From: Neoroseomonas marina
GTDB lineage: Bacteria > Pseudomonadota > Alphaproteobacteria > Acetobacterales > Acetobacteraceae
Assembly: GCF_012927745.1 (NCBI RefSeq)
Contig: NZ_JABBKX010000015.1
Location: forward strand, 1 to 58,206
DNA length: 58,206 nucleotides
Direction: 5' to 3'
Position numbers and translations under genes: made by a program. The notes under the pieces were generated by a model. The model saw only the letters and a program-made list of their open reading frames with translations. It searched no databases and was not told where the DNA came from. How positions within the stretch are numbered: position 1 is the stretch's first letter; every line of letters starts with the position of its first letter. Below, one piece after another: positions 1-10,765 of this stretch.

Positions 1-26
1 CTGCTGGCCTCCTGCCCAGCCAGCAG
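1..26. repeat. Short inverted repeat at the left edge
   Basis: CTGCTGG (1-7) is the reverse complement of CCAGCAG (20-26), giving a 7-bp stem with a 12-nt loop. It lies beyond the 3' end of the minus-strand AsmA gene and has no T-run on either side. It could be part of a terminator for a gene off the left edge. The 80 bases between it and the AsmA stop hold nothing recognisable. Confidence 0.25.
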
Positions 27-107
27 CTTGAATCACATCAGACGCCCGTGCCGGAATCCCCCACGACTCAAAAAGATGCGATCATGCTCTAGCGCCCGGC
101 ACGCGGC

Positions 108-2957
108 TCAGCGTTCCGCCCGCCAGCGCGCCCAGGGCGCGACTTCGGGTTGCCGCCGCGGCGCCTCGGCGGGGCCTGTGACCCGCAGCGCGATGGGGGG
201 CGCGCCGTCACCCGGCGGCTGGACCGCCAACCGCAGATCCAGGGCGCCGCGCACGATGTCGATGCGCCCTTCGATCGTCCCGGTCGCGCCACCTTCCGCC
301 GCGAGGCCCACGCCTTCCAGCGAGACCTCCCCATCCGCCGTCCGCCAGCCGCCCGTCAGCCGGTCGACCGCCGTCGCTCCGCCCTCGAGCGCCTCGCGCA
401 CCCCCTGCTCGGCCGCGACGCCGTCGTCCAGCGCGGCCGCCGAGGCGGCGCCCGCCAAGGCGACGCCGCCGAGGACGCCATTCGCGATGGCGAAGCGTCC
501 CTCCCCCGTCAGGGTGGACAGCAGCGCCGAAGCACCGTGTCCGCTGGCGGTGAACCGCCCCTGCGCATCGAGTTGCCCGGACGCGATGTCGATCGGGGTG
601 CCGAACAGCGGCCCCGTCAGCGTCGCCCCGGTGAGGCCCAGGGCCCCCGAGACGACCGGCGGCTGCGCCATCGCGTCGAGGGCGAGCCGCCCGTCGAGCC
701 GCCCACCGCCCAGGCCGGCGCGCAGGCCGTCCAGGACTGCCCGCCCTTCCTCGATCGTCAATCGTGCCGCGAAGGCCTGGAGCACGGGCAGATCGGGGGT
801 GACGACCTCGACGGCCTCGACCGCGACATCCGCATCGATCCGGCCGATCGGCGCCAGCACGAGCGGCGGCGCCTCCCGACCGGGCAGGCCCGGCAACGGC
901 AGCCGGTCGGCAGCCAGGCGCCCCGTCAGCCGCGGCCGGGCCCCGTCCAGCGCCAGAGCCAGTTGACCGCGCGCCCGGAGGCCGCCCGCGACCAGTTCCA
1001 GGTTCTCGGTCGTGACATTGTCCGGCGCGACGGCCAGCGTCGCGACCAGCGAGAGCGAGCCCTCCCCGAGCCATTCCGGCGGCTCGGGCGCCCCCAGCAG
1101 GAAGGCCAGACGCGGCGCGCCCGGATGCCGCAGGGTCACCGAGCCGGTGCCGCGCCCCTGGCCCAGCACCAGATTGGCCTGGCCGGCGAGGCGGAGCTCG
1201 CCGAGTTCGCCCTCCGCCGTCACCGCCAAGGCATCGGCGGGGCCGGTACCGGCGATGCGCACCCGCAGGGGCTGACCGAGCAGCGCGTCCGACAGCCCGG
1301 CGTTGGGCAGCAGGGCCCGCGCCACGCCGCCCGCGGTCCCGCCGCCGAGGTCGAGCGCGACATCCGTGAAGCGCGGCGTCGCGCCGAAGGCGATGGTGCC
1401 AGCCAGGCTCACATCATCCTCGCCCAGCCGGGCCGCGGCGCGTCGGATCGTCAGCCGGCCCTGGTCCACCGCCGCATCGAGGCTGGCGCGGTCGGCCCGC
1501 ACGCCCGCCCAGGCGATGCTCTCCGCCGCGAGGCGCAGGTTGACGTCCATGCCGGGCGCCGCGCGCAGCGCGTCGAGTGGCGCGATGCGGGTGGGCAGCA
1601 GACCGTCCAGGTCGAGATGATCGAAGGTCAGACCCGCGGCAATGACGGGCCGAACGCCGAAGCGCAGCACGCCCGCGCCGCTGAGGCGGGCGCCGTCCAC
1701 CATGCCCGCGAGTTCGGGCACCGCCAGCTGCGCGGCATCGAGGTCGACGCGGCCCGTTCCCTCGAAGGCGCGCAGGCGCGTGGCGGCGAAGCGATCGACC
1801 GGCACGCCGAAGGCCGCCAGGGTGGCGCGCAAGCTCGGCCCGCTCACCTGGCCGGTCAGTTCCAGTCGCCCCCCCTGCGCGCTGCCGGAGGCCGTGAGCT
1901 GCGCCTCTCCCGGCAACATCGTCGAGATGTTGGACAGGACCAGGCGATCGCCTTCCCGCATCACGCCGCCACGCAGGCCGCGCAGGGTCGCGCCGTGGAA
2001 GGCGGCGACCTCGGCCGAGAGATCCAGCCCCATGGGCAGCGGCGGCTGCGGCGCGCGCCGCAGCGCCGCGACCCACGCATCAAGGTCGAGCCGCGCCAGG
2101 GCCAGCGCGACGTCGAGCCGCGGTTCCGGCGCAAAACGGAAGGTCGCCGCCCCGCGCCCGGTCACCCCGGCGATGTCGAGGGCCAGGTCGTCCGCGGCGG
2201 CGAGCTCCCCGGTGACGGCAAGCCGGCCGGTCGCCCGGAAGGCGCCCGACGGCGCGGCGAACAGCGCCGCGATATCGCTGCCCGACGCTTCCACCCGCCC
2301 TTCGAAGCCGCCTTCCGCCACCAGCACGCCGCGGGCCGAGGCCGAGGCCCCGGTCACGCCCAGCACGACGTCGAGCGTCGCGACGCCGTCATGGCCCGGA
2401 CGACCGACCACGGCCTGGAAGCGCACCGGCGCGCTGCGCCAGGTGAAGCTGCCTTCGATGCGGACCGCGTCGAGCGGGCCGGGAGCCGCGAGCCGTGCCG
2501 CCACGCCTTCGAAGACCGCGCCGCCAACCGAGACACGGCTGGATTCGATGCGCGCGTCGAAATCCGTCAGCCAGGGCGGCGGCCGCAGCGCGCCGATGGT
2601 CTCGGGCGGCCAGGGGAGCCGGACATCCGCGCCCACCAGGACGAGGTCGCGCGGCTCCAACCGTCCGAGCAACAGCGGCAGCAAGCCGAGACGCAGCCGC
2701 AGCGCGCGCGCGGTGATGCCAAGTCCGTTCCCATCCGGCGTCCCGACATGCACACGCGATGCCTCGACCATCGGCTGCGGCAGAAACGTGACGCGCAGCG
2801 GGCCGCCGAGCCCGACCGGTCGGCCAAGCCGCGCCTCGGCGATCGCGGCAACCCGCAGGCGCTGCGCCTCCCAGTCGAGCAACCGCGGCGCGAACCAGGC
2901 GAGCCCGAGCAGGGCAAGCGGCAGGCCGAGAAACAGGAGGAGAAGACGACGGCTCAC
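108..2957 (-). CDS. AsmA family protein (envelope biogenesis)
   Basis: A protein of about 949 residues begins with one N-terminal hydrophobic helix ([20 protein letters not shown]) that would anchor it in the inner membrane. A long beta-rich periplasmic body follows, with the repetitive Gly/Leu/Ala pattern of AsmA/TamB-like proteins. The C-terminal 200 residues ([20 protein letters not shown]) match the AsmA C-terminal region. Members of this family are thought to move phospholipids toward the outer membrane or influence outer-membrane assembly; the specific role here is unknown. GTG at 2957 forms a GTGA overlap with the stop of the upstream hydantoinase gene and is preferred; a GTG at 2975 would add six residues. 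The tight overlap suggests co-transcription with genes of unrelated metabolism, so the linkage may be only translational economy. Confidence 0.82.
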   Translation of the reverse strand: MSRRLLLLFLGLPLALLGLAWFAPRLLDWEAQRLRVAAIAEARLGRPVGLGGPLRVTFLPQPMVEASRVHVGTPDGNGLGITARALRLRLGLLPLLLGRLEPRDLVLVGADVRLPWPPETIGALRPPPWLTDFDARIESSRVSVGGAVFEGVAARLAAPGPLDAVRIEGSFTWRSAPVRFQAVVGRPGHDGVATLDVVLGVTGASASARGVLVAEGGFEGRVEASGSDIAALFAAPSGAFRATGRLAVTGELAAADDLALDIAGVTGRGAATFRFAPEPRLDVALALARLDLDAWVAALRRAPQPPLPMGLDLSAEVAAFHGATLRGLRGGVMREGDRLVLSNISTMLPGEAQLTASGSAQGGRLELTGQVSGPSLRATLAAFGVPVDRFAATRLRAFEGTGRVDLDAAQLAVPELAGMVDGARLSGAGVLRFGVRPVIAAGLTFDHLDLDGLLPTRIAPLDALRAAPGMDVNLRLAAESIAWAGVRADRASLDAAVDQGRLTIRRAAARLGEDDVSLAGTIAFGATPRFTDVALDLGGGTAGGVARALLPNAGLSDALLGQPLRVRIAGTGPADALAVTAEGELGELRLAGQANLVLGQGRGTGSVTLRHPGAPRLAFLLGAPEPPEWLGEGSLSLVATLAVAPDNVTTENLELVAGGLRARGQLALALDGARPRLTGRLAADRLPLPGLPGREAPPLVLAPIGRIDADVAVEAVEVVTPDLPVLQAFAARLTIEEGRAVLDGLRAGLGGGRLDGRLALDAMAQPPVVSGALGLTGATLTGPLFGTPIDIASGQLDAQGRFTASGHGASALLSTLTGEGRFAIANGVLGGVALAGAASAAALDDGVAAEQGVREALEGGATAVDRLTGGWRTADGEVSLEGVGLAAEGGATGTIEGRIDIVRGALDLRLAVQPPGDGAPPIALRVTGPAEAPRRQPEVAPWARWRAER

Positions 2958-5900
2958 CCCGCGGGCGGCCCCCACCCGCCGCCGCCCGGCGTCTCCAGCC
3001 CGAAGACGTCGCCGGGTTGCAGGGAGGCGCGGTCGCTGCCCTTCAGCACCTGCACCGCGCCATCAGCCCGCTCCACCCATTGCCGCCCGGCCGCGCCGTC
3101 CCGCCCGCCATGCAGGCCATGCGGCCCCACGTCGCGGCGAGAGGCGACGATCACGGCCTCCATCGGGCGGAGGAAGCGGATGCGCCGGCGCGACCCGTCG
3201 CCGCCGCGCCACTGCCCTGCGCCACCCGAGCCGCGACGGATCCCGAATTCCTCGAGCCGCACCGGGTAGCGCAGTTCCAGGATCTCGGGGTCGGTCATGC
3301 GCGTGTTGGTCATGTGCGTCTGCACCGGCCCGCTGCCGTCGAAGCCGGGGCCGGCGCCGGTGCCGCCGCAGATCGTCTCGTAATACTGGTAGGTCGCGTC
3401 GCCGAAGATGAAGTTGTTCATCGTCGCCTGGGCGGAGGCGCAGGCGTCGAGCGCGGCGAGCACCGCGTTGCAGGTCATCTGCGAGACCTCGGTGTTGCCC
3501 GCGACCACCGCCGCGCCGGGGCGCGGCGAGAGGAAGGTGCCCTCCGGGATCACGATCTCCAGCGGCTTGAGGCAGCCGTCGTTGAGCGGGATGTCCTCCC
3601 CCACCAGGCAGCGGAAGCAGTAGAGCACCACGGCCCTGCACACGGCGGAGGGCGCGTTGAAATTGTCCGGCCGCTGCGGCCCGGTGCCCGCGAAGTCGAT
3701 CACCGCGCGCCGGTTCGCGTGGTCGACGCGCACCGCCACCTTGAGCGGCGTGCCGTCGTCGATGGTGGTCGCGAAGGCGCCGTCCGGCAGGCGTTCCAGC
3801 ACGCGACGGACGGATTCCTCGGCATTGTCCATCACGTGACGCATGTAGGCCCGCACCGTGTCGAGGCCGAATTCCGCGACCGCGCGCTGCAGTTCCTGCA
3901 CCGCCTTCTCGTTGGACGCCACCTGCGCCTTGATGTCGGCGACGTTCACGTCGGGGCTGCGCGCGGGATAGGTCGCGGCGGCGAGGATGGCGCGGAATTC
4001 GGCCTCGCGGATCCTGCCGCCATCGACCAGCAGGAAATCGTCGATGACGACGCCTTCCTCCTCGAGCGTCTTCGATCCTGGCGGCGTCGAGCCGGGCGTC
4101 AGCCCGCCGACATCGGCGTGGTGGCCGCGGCTGCCGACGAAGAACAGGATCTCGCGCCCCGCCTCGTCGAAGACGGGGGTGATGACGGTGATGTCCGGCA
4201 GATGCGTGCCGCCGTTCGACGGGTTGTTGAGCGCCACCACGTCGCCCGGCTTCAGCGTCGTACCGCGGGACCGGATGACGGTCCGCACGCTTTCGCCCAT
4301 GGCGCCGAGATGCACCGGCACATGCGGCGCATTCGCCACCAGGAAGCCCTGCGCATCGAAGATCGCGCAGGAGAAGTCGAGCCGTTCCTTGATGTTCACC
4401 GACAGCGAGGTGTTCTGCAGCACCGCGCCCGCCTGCTCGGCGACGTTCATGAAGAGGTTGTTGAACAGCTCGAGCATCACCGGATCGGGCCGCGACGCAT
4501 CCGCCAGCCGCGCCGCTGCGCGCTTCTCGGTCCGGCGCAGGACCAGGTGGTTGCGCGCCGTGATCTCGGCGGTCCAGCCAGGCTCGACGACGGTCGTCGC
4601 ATTGGCCTCTCGGATCAGCGCGGGGCCCTTCAGCCGATCGCCCGCATGCAGCGTGTCGCGGTCATAGACCGGCGCGGCATGCTCGGCGCCTTCGGTGAAC
4701 AACGGCACGGTGTCGATGACCGCGGGCGCGTCACCACCGGCACGGGCGGGCAGCGCGGCTTCGTTCACCTGCTCGCCGGGCATGGTGACCTCGGCGATGC
4801 AGGCCTCGACCACCACCGGGCGTTCGGGTGTCGCGAAGCCGAAGCGGCGGCGATGCGCGTCGGTGAAATCGGCGAGGACCGTCGCGTGGTCCCCGAAGGC
4901 CACCGGCAGGAAGGCGTCGGTGCCGGCGTAGCGCAGGTGCAGGCGCCGGGCGACCTGCAGTCGCGCCGGATCGGCCCCCTGCCGGATCAGTTCCGCCCGC
5001 CCCTCCCCGGCCAGCGCGTCCAGCCGCGCGGCGAGGTCCGCCATGCCCTCGGCCGAGAGCGGCGCCTCGACCGCGCCCTCCCGGATTGCCGCCTGGTCGG
5101 CGAGGCCCATGCCATAGGCCGACAGCACCCCGGCGAAGGGATGGATGAACACCGTCTCCATCCCCAGCGCATCCGCGACCAGGCAGGCATGCTGCCCGCC
5201 CGCGCCGCCGAAGCATTGCAGCGCGAAGCGCGTCGCGTCGTGGCCCTTCTGGATGCTCACCTGCTTGATCGCGTTCGCCATGTTGGCCACTGCGATGCGC
5301 AGGAAGCCTTCCGCGACCTTGCGCGGGTCCTGCGGCGTGCCGGTCGCGCGCGCGATCTCCGCGGCGAGCGCGGTGAACTTCTCCCGCACGACCTCGGCAT
5401 CCAGCGGCTGGTCGCCGTCCGGGCCGAAGATCGCCGGGAAATGCCGCGGCTGGATCTTGCCGACCATGACGTTCGCGTCGGTGACCGCGAGCGGCCCGCC
5501 GCGCCGGTAGCAGGCCGGCCCCGGCACCGCGCCGGCGGAATCCGGCCCGACGCGCATCCGCGCGCCGTCGAAATGCAGGATCGACCCGCCGCCGGCCGCC
5601 ACCGTGTTGATCGCCATCATCGGCGCGCGCATGCGCACGCCGGCGACCTCGGTCTCGAAGGCGCGCTCGAACTCGCCGGCATAGAGCGCGACGTCGGTCG
5701 AGGTGCCGCCCATGTCGAAGCCGATGATGCGGTCGAAGCCGCCCATCCCCGCCGTGCGCGCCGCACCGACGATGCCGCCCGCCGGGCCCGACAGGATCGC
5801 ATCCTTGCCCTGGAAGCGCCCGGCCTCGGTCAGGCCGCCATTGGACTGCATGAAGTATAGGCGCACGCCCGGCAGTTCGGATGCCACCTGGTCGACGTAG

Positions 5901-6559
5901 CGACGCAGCACGGGCGACAGATACGCATCGACCACCGTCGTATCACCGCGCGGCACGATCCGCGGCAGCGGGCTCGCCTGGTGGCTGAGCGAGACCTGGG
6001 TGAAGCCTTCCTCCCGCGCGATCTCGCCCAGGCGCATCTCATGCGCCGGATGCGCCCAGGCATGCATCATCACGATGGCAACGGCGCGGATACCATCGGC
6101 GAAGCCCGCCTTGAGCGCCGCCCGCGCCGCGGCCTCGTCCAGCGGCTCGATCTCTGCGCCATCGACGGCGACGCGCCCGCCGACCTCCGTCACGCGCTCA
6201 TGCAGCAGTTCCGGCAGCCGCACGTCGAGGTCGAACAGCCGCGGCCGCGCCTGGTTGCCGATGCGCAGCATGTCGGCGAAGCCGCGGTTGACGATCAGCA
6301 GCACGCGTTCGCCCTTGCGCTCCAGCAGCGCATTGGTCGCGACCGTGGTGCCCATCTTCACCGCGTCGATCGCGCCGGGCTGGATCGGCGCGCCCGGGGC
6401 GACGCCCAGCACCTCGCGAATGCCGGCCACGGCGGCGTCGCGGTAGCGCTCGGGATTCTCCGACAGCAACTTGCGGGTGGACAACCGTCCCTCCGGATCG
6501 CGCGCGACGATATCGGTGAAGGTGCCGCCGCGATCGATCCAGAACTGCCAGCCGGCCAT
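2954..6559 (-). CDS. Fused hydantoinase A/B (5-oxoprolinase-like)
   Basis: This protein of about 1201 residues has the length of single-chain ATP-dependent 5-oxoprolinase. The N-terminal half is HyuA-like with an actin/hexokinase ATPase fold ([11 protein letters not shown] near residue 10, [29 protein letters not shown]). From about residue 685 it is HyuB-like ([25 protein letters not shown]). Family members hydrolyse 5-oxoproline, hydantoins or related cyclic amides with ATP in the cytoplasm; the substrate cannot be read from sequence. The start at 6559 ([14 protein letters not shown]) puts the conserved GGTFTD motif at the usual distance from the N-terminus; an upstream in-frame start at 6619 would add an unconserved tail. 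It lies 74 bases downstream of an FMN-dependent glutamate-synthase-like gene, which may mean a shared role in nitrogen or glutamate metabolism (inference). Confidence 0.9.
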   Translation of the reverse strand: MAGWQFWIDRGGTFTDIVARDPEGRLSTRKLLSENPERYRDAAVAGIREVLGVAPGAPIQPGAIDAVKMGTTVATNALLERKGERVLLIVNRGFADMLRIGNQARPRLFDLDVRLPELLHERVTEVGGRVAVDGAEIEPLDEAAARAALKAGFADGIRAVAIVMMHAWAHPAHEMRLGEIAREEGFTQVSLSHQASPLPRIVPRGDTTVVDAYLSPVLRRYVDQVASELPGVRLYFMQSNGGLTEAGRFQGKDAILSGPAGGIVGAARTAGMGGFDRIIGFDMGGTSTDVALYAGEFERAFETEVAGVRMRAPMMAINTVAAGGGSILHFDGARMRVGPDSAGAVPGPACYRRGGPLAVTDANVMVGKIQPRHFPAIFGPDGDQPLDAEVVREKFTALAAEIARATGTPQDPRKVAEGFLRIAVANMANAIKQVSIQKGHDATRFALQCFGGAGGQHACLVADALGMETVFIHPFAGVLSAYGMGLADQAAIREGAVEAPLSAEGMADLAARLDALAGEGRAELIRQGADPARLQVARRLHLRYAGTDAFLPVAFGDHATVLADFTDAHRRRFGFATPERPVVVEACIAEVTMPGEQVNEAALPARAGGDAPAVIDTVPLFTEGAEHAAPVYDRDTLHAGDRLKGPALIREANATTVVEPGWTAEITARNHLVLRRTEKRAAARLADASRPDPVMLELFNNLFMNVAEQAGAVLQNTSLSVNIKERLDFSCAIFDAQGFLVANAPHVPVHLGAMGESVRTVIRSRGTTLKPGDVVALNNPSNGGTHLPDITVITPVFDEAGREILFFVGSRGHHADVGGLTPGSTPPGSKTLEEEGVVIDDFLLVDGGRIREAEFRAILAAATYPARSPDVNVADIKAQVASNEKAVQELQRAVAEFGLDTVRAYMRHVMDNAEESVRRVLERLPDGAFATTIDDGTPLKVAVRVDHANRRAVIDFAGTGPQRPDNFNAPSAVCRAVVLYCFRCLVGEDIPLNDGCLKPLEIVIPEGTFLSPRPGAAVVAGNTEVSQMTCNAVLAALDACASAQATMNNFIFGDATYQYYETICGGTGAGPGFDGSGPVQTHMTNTRMTDPEILELRYPVRLEEFGIRRGSGGAGQWRGGDGSRRRIRFLRPMEAVIVASRRDVGPHGLHGGRDGAAGRQWVERADGAVQVLKGSDRASLQPGDVFGLETPGGGGWGPPAG

Positions 6560-6633
6560 GAGGTCCCCGTCCTTGCGTGAAGTCGGCCGGAGAATGCGAG
6601 CCCGGCCGCGCCAGGACAAGCCGGACCGGCGCT

Positions 6634-8256
6634 TCAGGCCGCGGCGAAGCTGTCCGGCCGCGCCATCGCCCAGGCCGCCGCGAAGCGCGGATCGTCGGTC
6701 CCCTCCAGCAGCGCGCCGGGCCGCAGCAGGGGATAGAGCGTGGCGAAACTCGCCACCTCATGTTCCGAGATGCGGCGGAAGAGATGCTCGCGCCGCACCT
6801 CGGCCGGGGAGTCGAGCCCCGCCGCGGCGACCAGTTCCGCCAGCGCATGCAAGGTCTGGGCGTGGAAATTCGCCACCCGCGGCGCCTTGTCCCGGATGAC
6901 GAGGGCGCGCTGCCGCGTCGGGTCCTGGGTCGCCACGCCGGTCGGGCAACGGTCGGTGTGGCAGGACTGGGACTGGATGCAGCCCAGCGCGAACATGAAG
7001 CCGCGTGCCGCGTTGCACCAGTCGGCCCCCAGCGCCATGGCGCGCACCATGTCGAAGGCGGTGACGATCTTCCCGCTCGCCCCGATGCGGATGCGGTCGC
7101 GGGCATGGATCCCGACCAGCGCATTGTGGACGAAGTCCAGCCCCTCGCGCAGCGGCGTGCCGAGGTGGTCCATGAACTCCATCGGCGCGGCGCCGGTCCC
7201 CCCTTCCTTGCCGTCCACAACGATGAAGTCGGGATAGATGCCGGTCTCGAGCATGGCCTTGCAGATGGCAAGGAACTCCCAGCGATGCCCGATGCAGAGC
7301 TTGAACCCCGCCGGCTTCCCGCCCGAAAGGCGCCGCATCTGCGCGACCATCTCCAGCAGGCCGATGGGTGTCGAAAAGGCGGAATGGGACGAGGGCGAGA
7401 TGCAATCCGCCCCCATCGGCACCCCGCGTGTCGCGGCGATCTCGGCACTCACCTTCGCCGCCGGCAGCACGCCGCCATGGCCGGGCTTGGCACCCTGGCT
7501 CAGCTTCAGCTCGACCATTTTCACCTGCGGATGCGCCGCCGTCTCGGCGAAGCGCTCGGGCGAGAAGCGCCCCTCCGGCGTGCGGGCGCCGAAATAGCCC
7601 GACCCGATCTCCCAGATGATGTCCCCGCCGGGCGCGAGGTGATGCGGGCTCAGCCCGCCCTCGCCCGTGTCGTGGGCGAAGGTCCCCAGCCGGGCCCCCT
7701 CATTCAGCGCCCGGATGGCGTTGGCGCTGAGCGACCCGAAGCTCATCGCCGAGATGTTGAAGACGGACGCGGAATAGGGCTGCGCGCAGTCCGGTCCGCC
7801 CACCGTCACGCGGAAATCCGCACGTGGCAGCGGCCGCGCTGCGATCGAATGCAGCAGCCATTCGTAGCCGCGGTCATACACCTCGAACTGGGTGCCGAAC
7901 GGTCGCTTGTCGGGCTGGGTCTTGGCCCGCTGGTAGGCCACGGCACGTTGGTCGCGGCTGAACGGAAGGCCCTTCTTCTCATCCTCGAAGAAGTACTGCC
8001 GCATTTCCGGACGGATATCCTCCAGGATGAAGCGCAGATGCGCCGCGATCGGGTAGTTGCGCAGGATCGCGTGGCGGTCCTGCGTCAGGTCGTGCAGGCC
8101 GAGCGCCGTCAATCCCCCGAACAGGCCAAGACCGGGCAGCCACCAGGCCCAGGCGCCGGGGCTGGCTCCCAGGCCGACAAGGCATACGAGGCTCGCGGCC
8201 GTCACCAGGGTCAAGGTGACGTAGCGCGGCGCGAAGGCGAGTTGCCAAGCCTGCAT
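6634..8256 (-). CDS. FMN-binding glutamate synthase family protein
   Basis: A 540-residue protein resembling the central FMN domain of glutamate synthase (GltB-like) as a stand-alone enzyme. Two hydrophobic segments at about residues 12-55 suggest membrane attachment. The rest is the alpha/beta-barrel FMN domain ([24 protein letters not shown]). A cysteine cluster near residues 415-440 ([16 protein letters not shown]) matches the [3Fe-4S] ligands of glutamate synthases. The amidotransferase domain is absent, so this is not a complete glutamate synthase; family members of this form are mostly of unassigned function. It starts with ATG at 8256 and appears to lead a minus-strand unit with the hydantoinase and AsmA genes, divergent from the TerB/DnaJ gene. 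Confidence 0.87.
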   Translation of the reverse strand: MQAWQLAFAPRYVTLTLVTAASLVCLVGLGASPGAWAWWLPGLGLFGGLTALGLHDLTQDRHAILRNYPIAAHLRFILEDIRPEMRQYFFEDEKKGLPFSRDQRAVAYQRAKTQPDKRPFGTQFEVYDRGYEWLLHSIAARPLPRADFRVTVGGPDCAQPYSASVFNISAMSFGSLSANAIRALNEGARLGTFAHDTGEGGLSPHHLAPGGDIIWEIGSGYFGARTPEGRFSPERFAETAAHPQVKMVELKLSQGAKPGHGGVLPAAKVSAEIAATRGVPMGADCISPSSHSAFSTPIGLLEMVAQMRRLSGGKPAGFKLCIGHRWEFLAICKAMLETGIYPDFIVVDGKEGGTGAAPMEFMDHLGTPLREGLDFVHNALVGIHARDRIRIGASGKIVTAFDMVRAMALGADWCNAARGFMFALGCIQSQSCHTDRCPTGVATQDPTRQRALVIRDKAPRVANFHAQTLHALAELVAAAGLDSPAEVRREHLFRRISEHEVASFATLYPLLRPGALLEGTDDPRFAAAWAMARPDSFAAA

Positions 8257-8394
8257 GAGCGATTCCCTCCGGGGTTACGCACGCTAGCGGAACGCTCGCC
8301 GTCTGGTGAGGGGGGCGGAAGGCCGCCGGGCCGGCCGGAGGGGCATCCGAAGCGCCTGACGCGAGCGCGCCGGCGTGCTAGCACGGCCGCGACG

Positions 8395-9162
8395 ATGAGC
8401 TTCTGGGGCAAGATCCTGGGCAGCATGGCAGGCTTCGCCATGGGCGGCCCCTTCGGCGCGATGGTGGGCGCGGCGCTCGGCCATGCCGCCGACCAGGGCG
8501 CCGGCCCTGGCGGCGCCCGCATTCCGCCCAATGCGGCGGACATGGTCCACATGCTCGGCGGGAAGGAGAACCTGTTCTCCTTCGCCATCGTCGTGCTCTC
8601 CGCCAAGCTCGCCAAGGTGGACGGCCCGGTGAAGCGGGCCGAGATCGACGCCTTCCGGCAGATGTTCCGCGTGCCCGAGGAGTCGCTGCGCGATGTCGGC
8701 CGCCTCTTCGACCAGGCGCGCGAGGATGCCGAGGGCTGGGAATCCTTCGCCGAGAAGCTCGGCGAGGCCTTCGCGGACAACAAGGCGATGCTCGAGGACG
8801 TGCTCGCCGCGCTGGTCCGCATCGCCCGCGCGGACGGCCCGGTCACCAGATCCGAAGGCGACATGCTGCGCGGCATCCATGCGCGCTTCGGCCTCGATCG
8901 CGCCGCATGGGAACGCGCCAAGGGCGGCACGCCGCGCGGCGTCACCGCGCAGCAGGTCGAGGATCCCTACCGCATCCTCGGCCTGACGCGCGACGCGACG
9001 GACGAGGAAATCCGCGCCGCCTGGCGCCAGCTGATGCGGGAGAACCATCCCGACAGCCTCGCCTCCCGCGGCGTGCCCGAGGAGTTCGTGAAGCGCGCCA
9101 CCGCGAAGGTCGCCGACATCAACGCCGCGTGGGACTGGATCAAGCGGGAGCGCGGCCTCTGA
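8395..9162 (+). CDS. DjlA-like protein (TerB + C-terminal J domain)
   Basis: This 255-residue protein opens with a Gly/Ala-rich hydrophobic stretch (GFAMGGPFGAMVGAALG), then a helical TerB-type domain at about residues 55-170. A C-terminal J domain follows (YRILGLTRDATDEEIRAAW) with an intact HPD motif (ENHPDS) needed to stimulate DnaK ATPase. The order is that of DjlA, a membrane-linked DnaK co-chaperone, but the N-terminal transmembrane helix is weak. ATG at 8395 is the first codon that gives the conserved MSFWGKILG beginning. The stop overlaps the probable CTG start of the amidase gene, so the two are likely coupled. The 138 bases between this gene and the divergent glutamate-synthase-like gene should hold both promoters; no clear motif was seen there. 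Confidence 0.85.
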   Translation: MSFWGKILGSMAGFAMGGPFGAMVGAALGHAADQGAGPGGARIPPNAADMVHMLGGKENLFSFAIVVLSAKLAKVDGPVKRAEIDAFRQMFRVPEESLRDVGRLFDQAREDAEGWESFAEKLGEAFADNKAMLEDVLAALVRIARADGPVTRSEGDMLRGIHARFGLDRAAWERAKGGTPRGVTAQQVEDPYRILGLTRDATDEEIRAAWRQLMRENHPDSLASRGVPEEFVKRATAKVADINAAWDWIKRERGL

Positions 9163-9842
9163 CGCTGCGCGTCATCGATGCCCCGAGCCCGAACCAGGAC
9201 GACCGGCCCGACGGCGTCCCGGTCGATACGCTCATCCTGCACTACACCGGCATGAGGACCGGCCCGGACGCGATCGACCGGTTGCGCGACCCCGCGGCCA
9301 AGGTCTCGTCGCACTATGTCGTCGAGGAGGACGGCACCGTCTTCCGCCTGGTGCCCGAACAGCGCCGCGCCGCCCACGCCGGCATCTCGCACTGGCGCGG
9401 CCACACCGCGCTGAACGGCCGCTCGATCGGCATCGAGATCGTCAATCCGGGGCACGAATGGGGCTACCGCCCCTTTCCCGCGCTGCAGATGGCCGCGGTC
9501 TGCGACCTCTGTCTCGAGATCATCGCCCGCCACCCCATCCCGGCGCGCAACGTCGTCGCGCACAGCGACGTCGCACCGGACCGCAAGGAGGACCCGGGCG
9601 AGCTCTTCGACTGGGACGGCCTCGCGCGGAACGGTGTCGGCCTCTGGCCTCGGCACGATCCGGCACCGCCGCCCGACGCCGCAACGCTGCCGCTGCTCGG
9701 TACCATCGGCTACCGGACCGACCTGCCGCTGCCCGTGCTCGTCACCGCGTTCCAACGCCACTGGCTGCAGCATCGCACGGATGGCATCGCGGATGCGGAC
9801 ACCCGGGCGCGCATCGCCGCGGTCGCCGCGCTCTGCGGCTGA
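9159..9842 (+). CDS. N-acetylmuramoyl-L-alanine amidase (AmpD/AmiD type)
   Basis: An Amidase_2 family zinc enzyme of about 227 residues that cleaves the amide between muramic acid and the stem peptide. Visible motifs are LILHYTG with the first zinc His, the SSHYVV strand, SIGIEIVNPG with the catalytic Glu, and VVAHSDVAPDRKEDPG with the second His and the Asp ligand region. The last 60 residues (PVLVTAFQRHWLQHRTDG) look like a peptidoglycan-binding helical repeat. No ATG, GTG or TTG lies at the conserved N-terminus. CTG at 9159, eight bases after GGGAG (9146-9150) and overlapping the previous TGA, is the best candidate. GTG at 9129 is the nearest ordinary start and would add ten unconserved residues. 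No signal peptide is seen, so the protein may be cytoplasmic and act in muropeptide recycling. Confidence 0.85.
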   Translation: MTLRVIDAPSPNQDDRPDGVPVDTLILHYTGMRTGPDAIDRLRDPAAKVSSHYVVEEDGTVFRLVPEQRRAAHAGISHWRGHTALNGRSIGIEIVNPGHEWGYRPFPALQMAAVCDLCLEIIARHPIPARNVVAHSDVAPDRKEDPGELFDWDGLARNGVGLWPRHDPAPPPDAATLPLLGTIGYRTDLPLPVLVTAFQRHWLQHRTDGIADADTRARIAAVAALCG

Positions 9843-9849
9843 CCAGCCG

Positions 9850-10392
9850 GTGACCCTCGCGCAGGTCGTCGCGCGCGAGCCGCATCTGATGCGGGCGCTG
9901 TCGGCCGTGGCGGCGCATGGCCCACCCGGCGCCTGGATCGGCGCCGGCCTGCTGCGCAATGCGGTCTGGGACCGTCTCTCCGGTCGCGACCCCGCAGAGA
10001 TGCCCCCAGCCGACATCGACGTCGTCTTCCACGACCCCACGGATGCGACCGCGGCGCGCGACGCCGCCTACGAACAGGATCTGAGGGCCACCGCGCGTGA
10101 CCTGCCCTGGTCGGTGACGAACCAGGCCCGCATGCACGGGCGCAACGGCCACGCGCCCTATGCCGACGTCGAGGACGCCATCGCCCATTGGCCCGAGACC
10201 GCAACCGCCATCGCGGCGCGGCTCGGGCCGGCAGGCATCGAGATCCTCGCCCCCTGGGGCGAGGCCGACCTTTTCGCGCGCGTCGCGCGCCCGACGCCGG
10301 CCCATCGCGCCGATCCCGCGGCGATGCTCGCGCGCATCGCCGCCAAGGGCTGGATCGTGCGCTGGCCGACGTTGCGGGTCAGGCTCGACTAG
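9850..10392 (+). CDS. Nucleotidyltransferase-like protein (COG3575/DUF925 type)
   Basis: This 180-residue protein resembles the small uncharacterised nucleotidyltransferase-like family typified by COG3575. Typical segments are WIGAGLLRNAVWDRLSG near the N-terminus, the acidic pair in PADIDVVFHD expected for metal binding, WSVTNQARMH, and the later DVEDAIAHWPETATAIA. The substrate is unknown. The start is GTG at 9850, seven bases after the amidase stop, so the two genes are probably co-transcribed. Its TAG stop (10390-10392) overlaps the stop of the convergent DUF1127 gene: the palindrome CTAG at 10389-10392 ends both. Confidence 0.8.
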   Translation: MTLAQVVAREPHLMRALSAVAAHGPPGAWIGAGLLRNAVWDRLSGRDPAEMPPADIDVVFHDPTDATAARDAAYEQDLRATARDLPWSVTNQARMHGRNGHAPYADVEDAIAHWPETATAIAARLGPAGIEILAPWGEADLFARVARPTPAHRADPAAMLARIAAKGWIVRWPTLRVRLD

Positions 10393-10649
10393 CGGTTGGT
10401 CGGATCGCGCCACCATGGCAGGATCGGATCCGGACTGGCGTGACCGAAACGCGCGGCCCGATCGATGTCGCTGCGCGTGATGCCGATGTCTTTCAGCATG
10501 CGGTCTTCCATCTCCGCCATCAGGGTGCGCGCGCGTTGGCGCTCGACGAACGCCGCCAGCGCCAGCCAGACGCGCGTCGCGATGCCGGGCGCGGTCTCGC
10601 GCCGGCCGGTCGCGGCACGGATCGACAGGGCAGAGGGCTCGACGGACAT
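10389..10649 (-). CDS. DUF1127 domain small protein (YjiS-like)
   Basis: An 86-residue basic protein. The C-terminal half carries the DUF1127 signature (EMEDRMLKDIGITRSDI) found in small alphaproteobacterial proteins, some of which act as RNA-binding regulators of stress and phosphate or carbon metabolism; the function here is not known. ATG at 10649 has a good Shine-Dalgarno (GGAGAGA) a few bases upstream; alternative ATGs at 10661 and 10739 would extend the N-terminus without conserved sequence. It is divergent from the LysR gene and shares a 116-base gap with it, which makes it a possible target of that regulator. Confidence 0.8.
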   Translation of the reverse strand: MSVEPSALSIRAATGRRETAPGIATRVWLALAAFVERQRARTLMAEMEDRMLKDIGITRSDIDRAARFGHASPDPILPWWRDPTNR

Positions 10650-10746
10650 GGGTCTCTCCATCGGCGCGGGGGTTACGGTCCGCGCCGCGGGAGAAGCCTT
10701 GCGCTGAAGGCATGGCTCGCGGAAGCGCCTAGCATTCACGCCGCAT

Positions 10747-10761
10747 GTGAGGAATACTCAC
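10747..10761. promoter_or_regulatory. Candidate LysR-type operator (T-N11-A)
   Basis: GTGAG-N5-CTCAC is a perfect inverted repeat that contains T10748-N11-A10760, the core pattern of LysR-type regulator sites. It lies four bases before the LysR start codon and within the gap shared with the divergent DUF1127 gene, where autoregulation or control of the neighbour is usual for this family. The assignment rests on pattern and position only. Confidence 0.4.
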
Positions 10762-10765
10762 GCCC

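Noticed and set aside
150..3269. A plus-strand frame of 1039 codons opposite the AsmA gene
   Set aside because: The composition is Arg/Gln/Pro-rich with no domain, and the opposite strand codes a recognisable AsmA protein with a membrane anchor.
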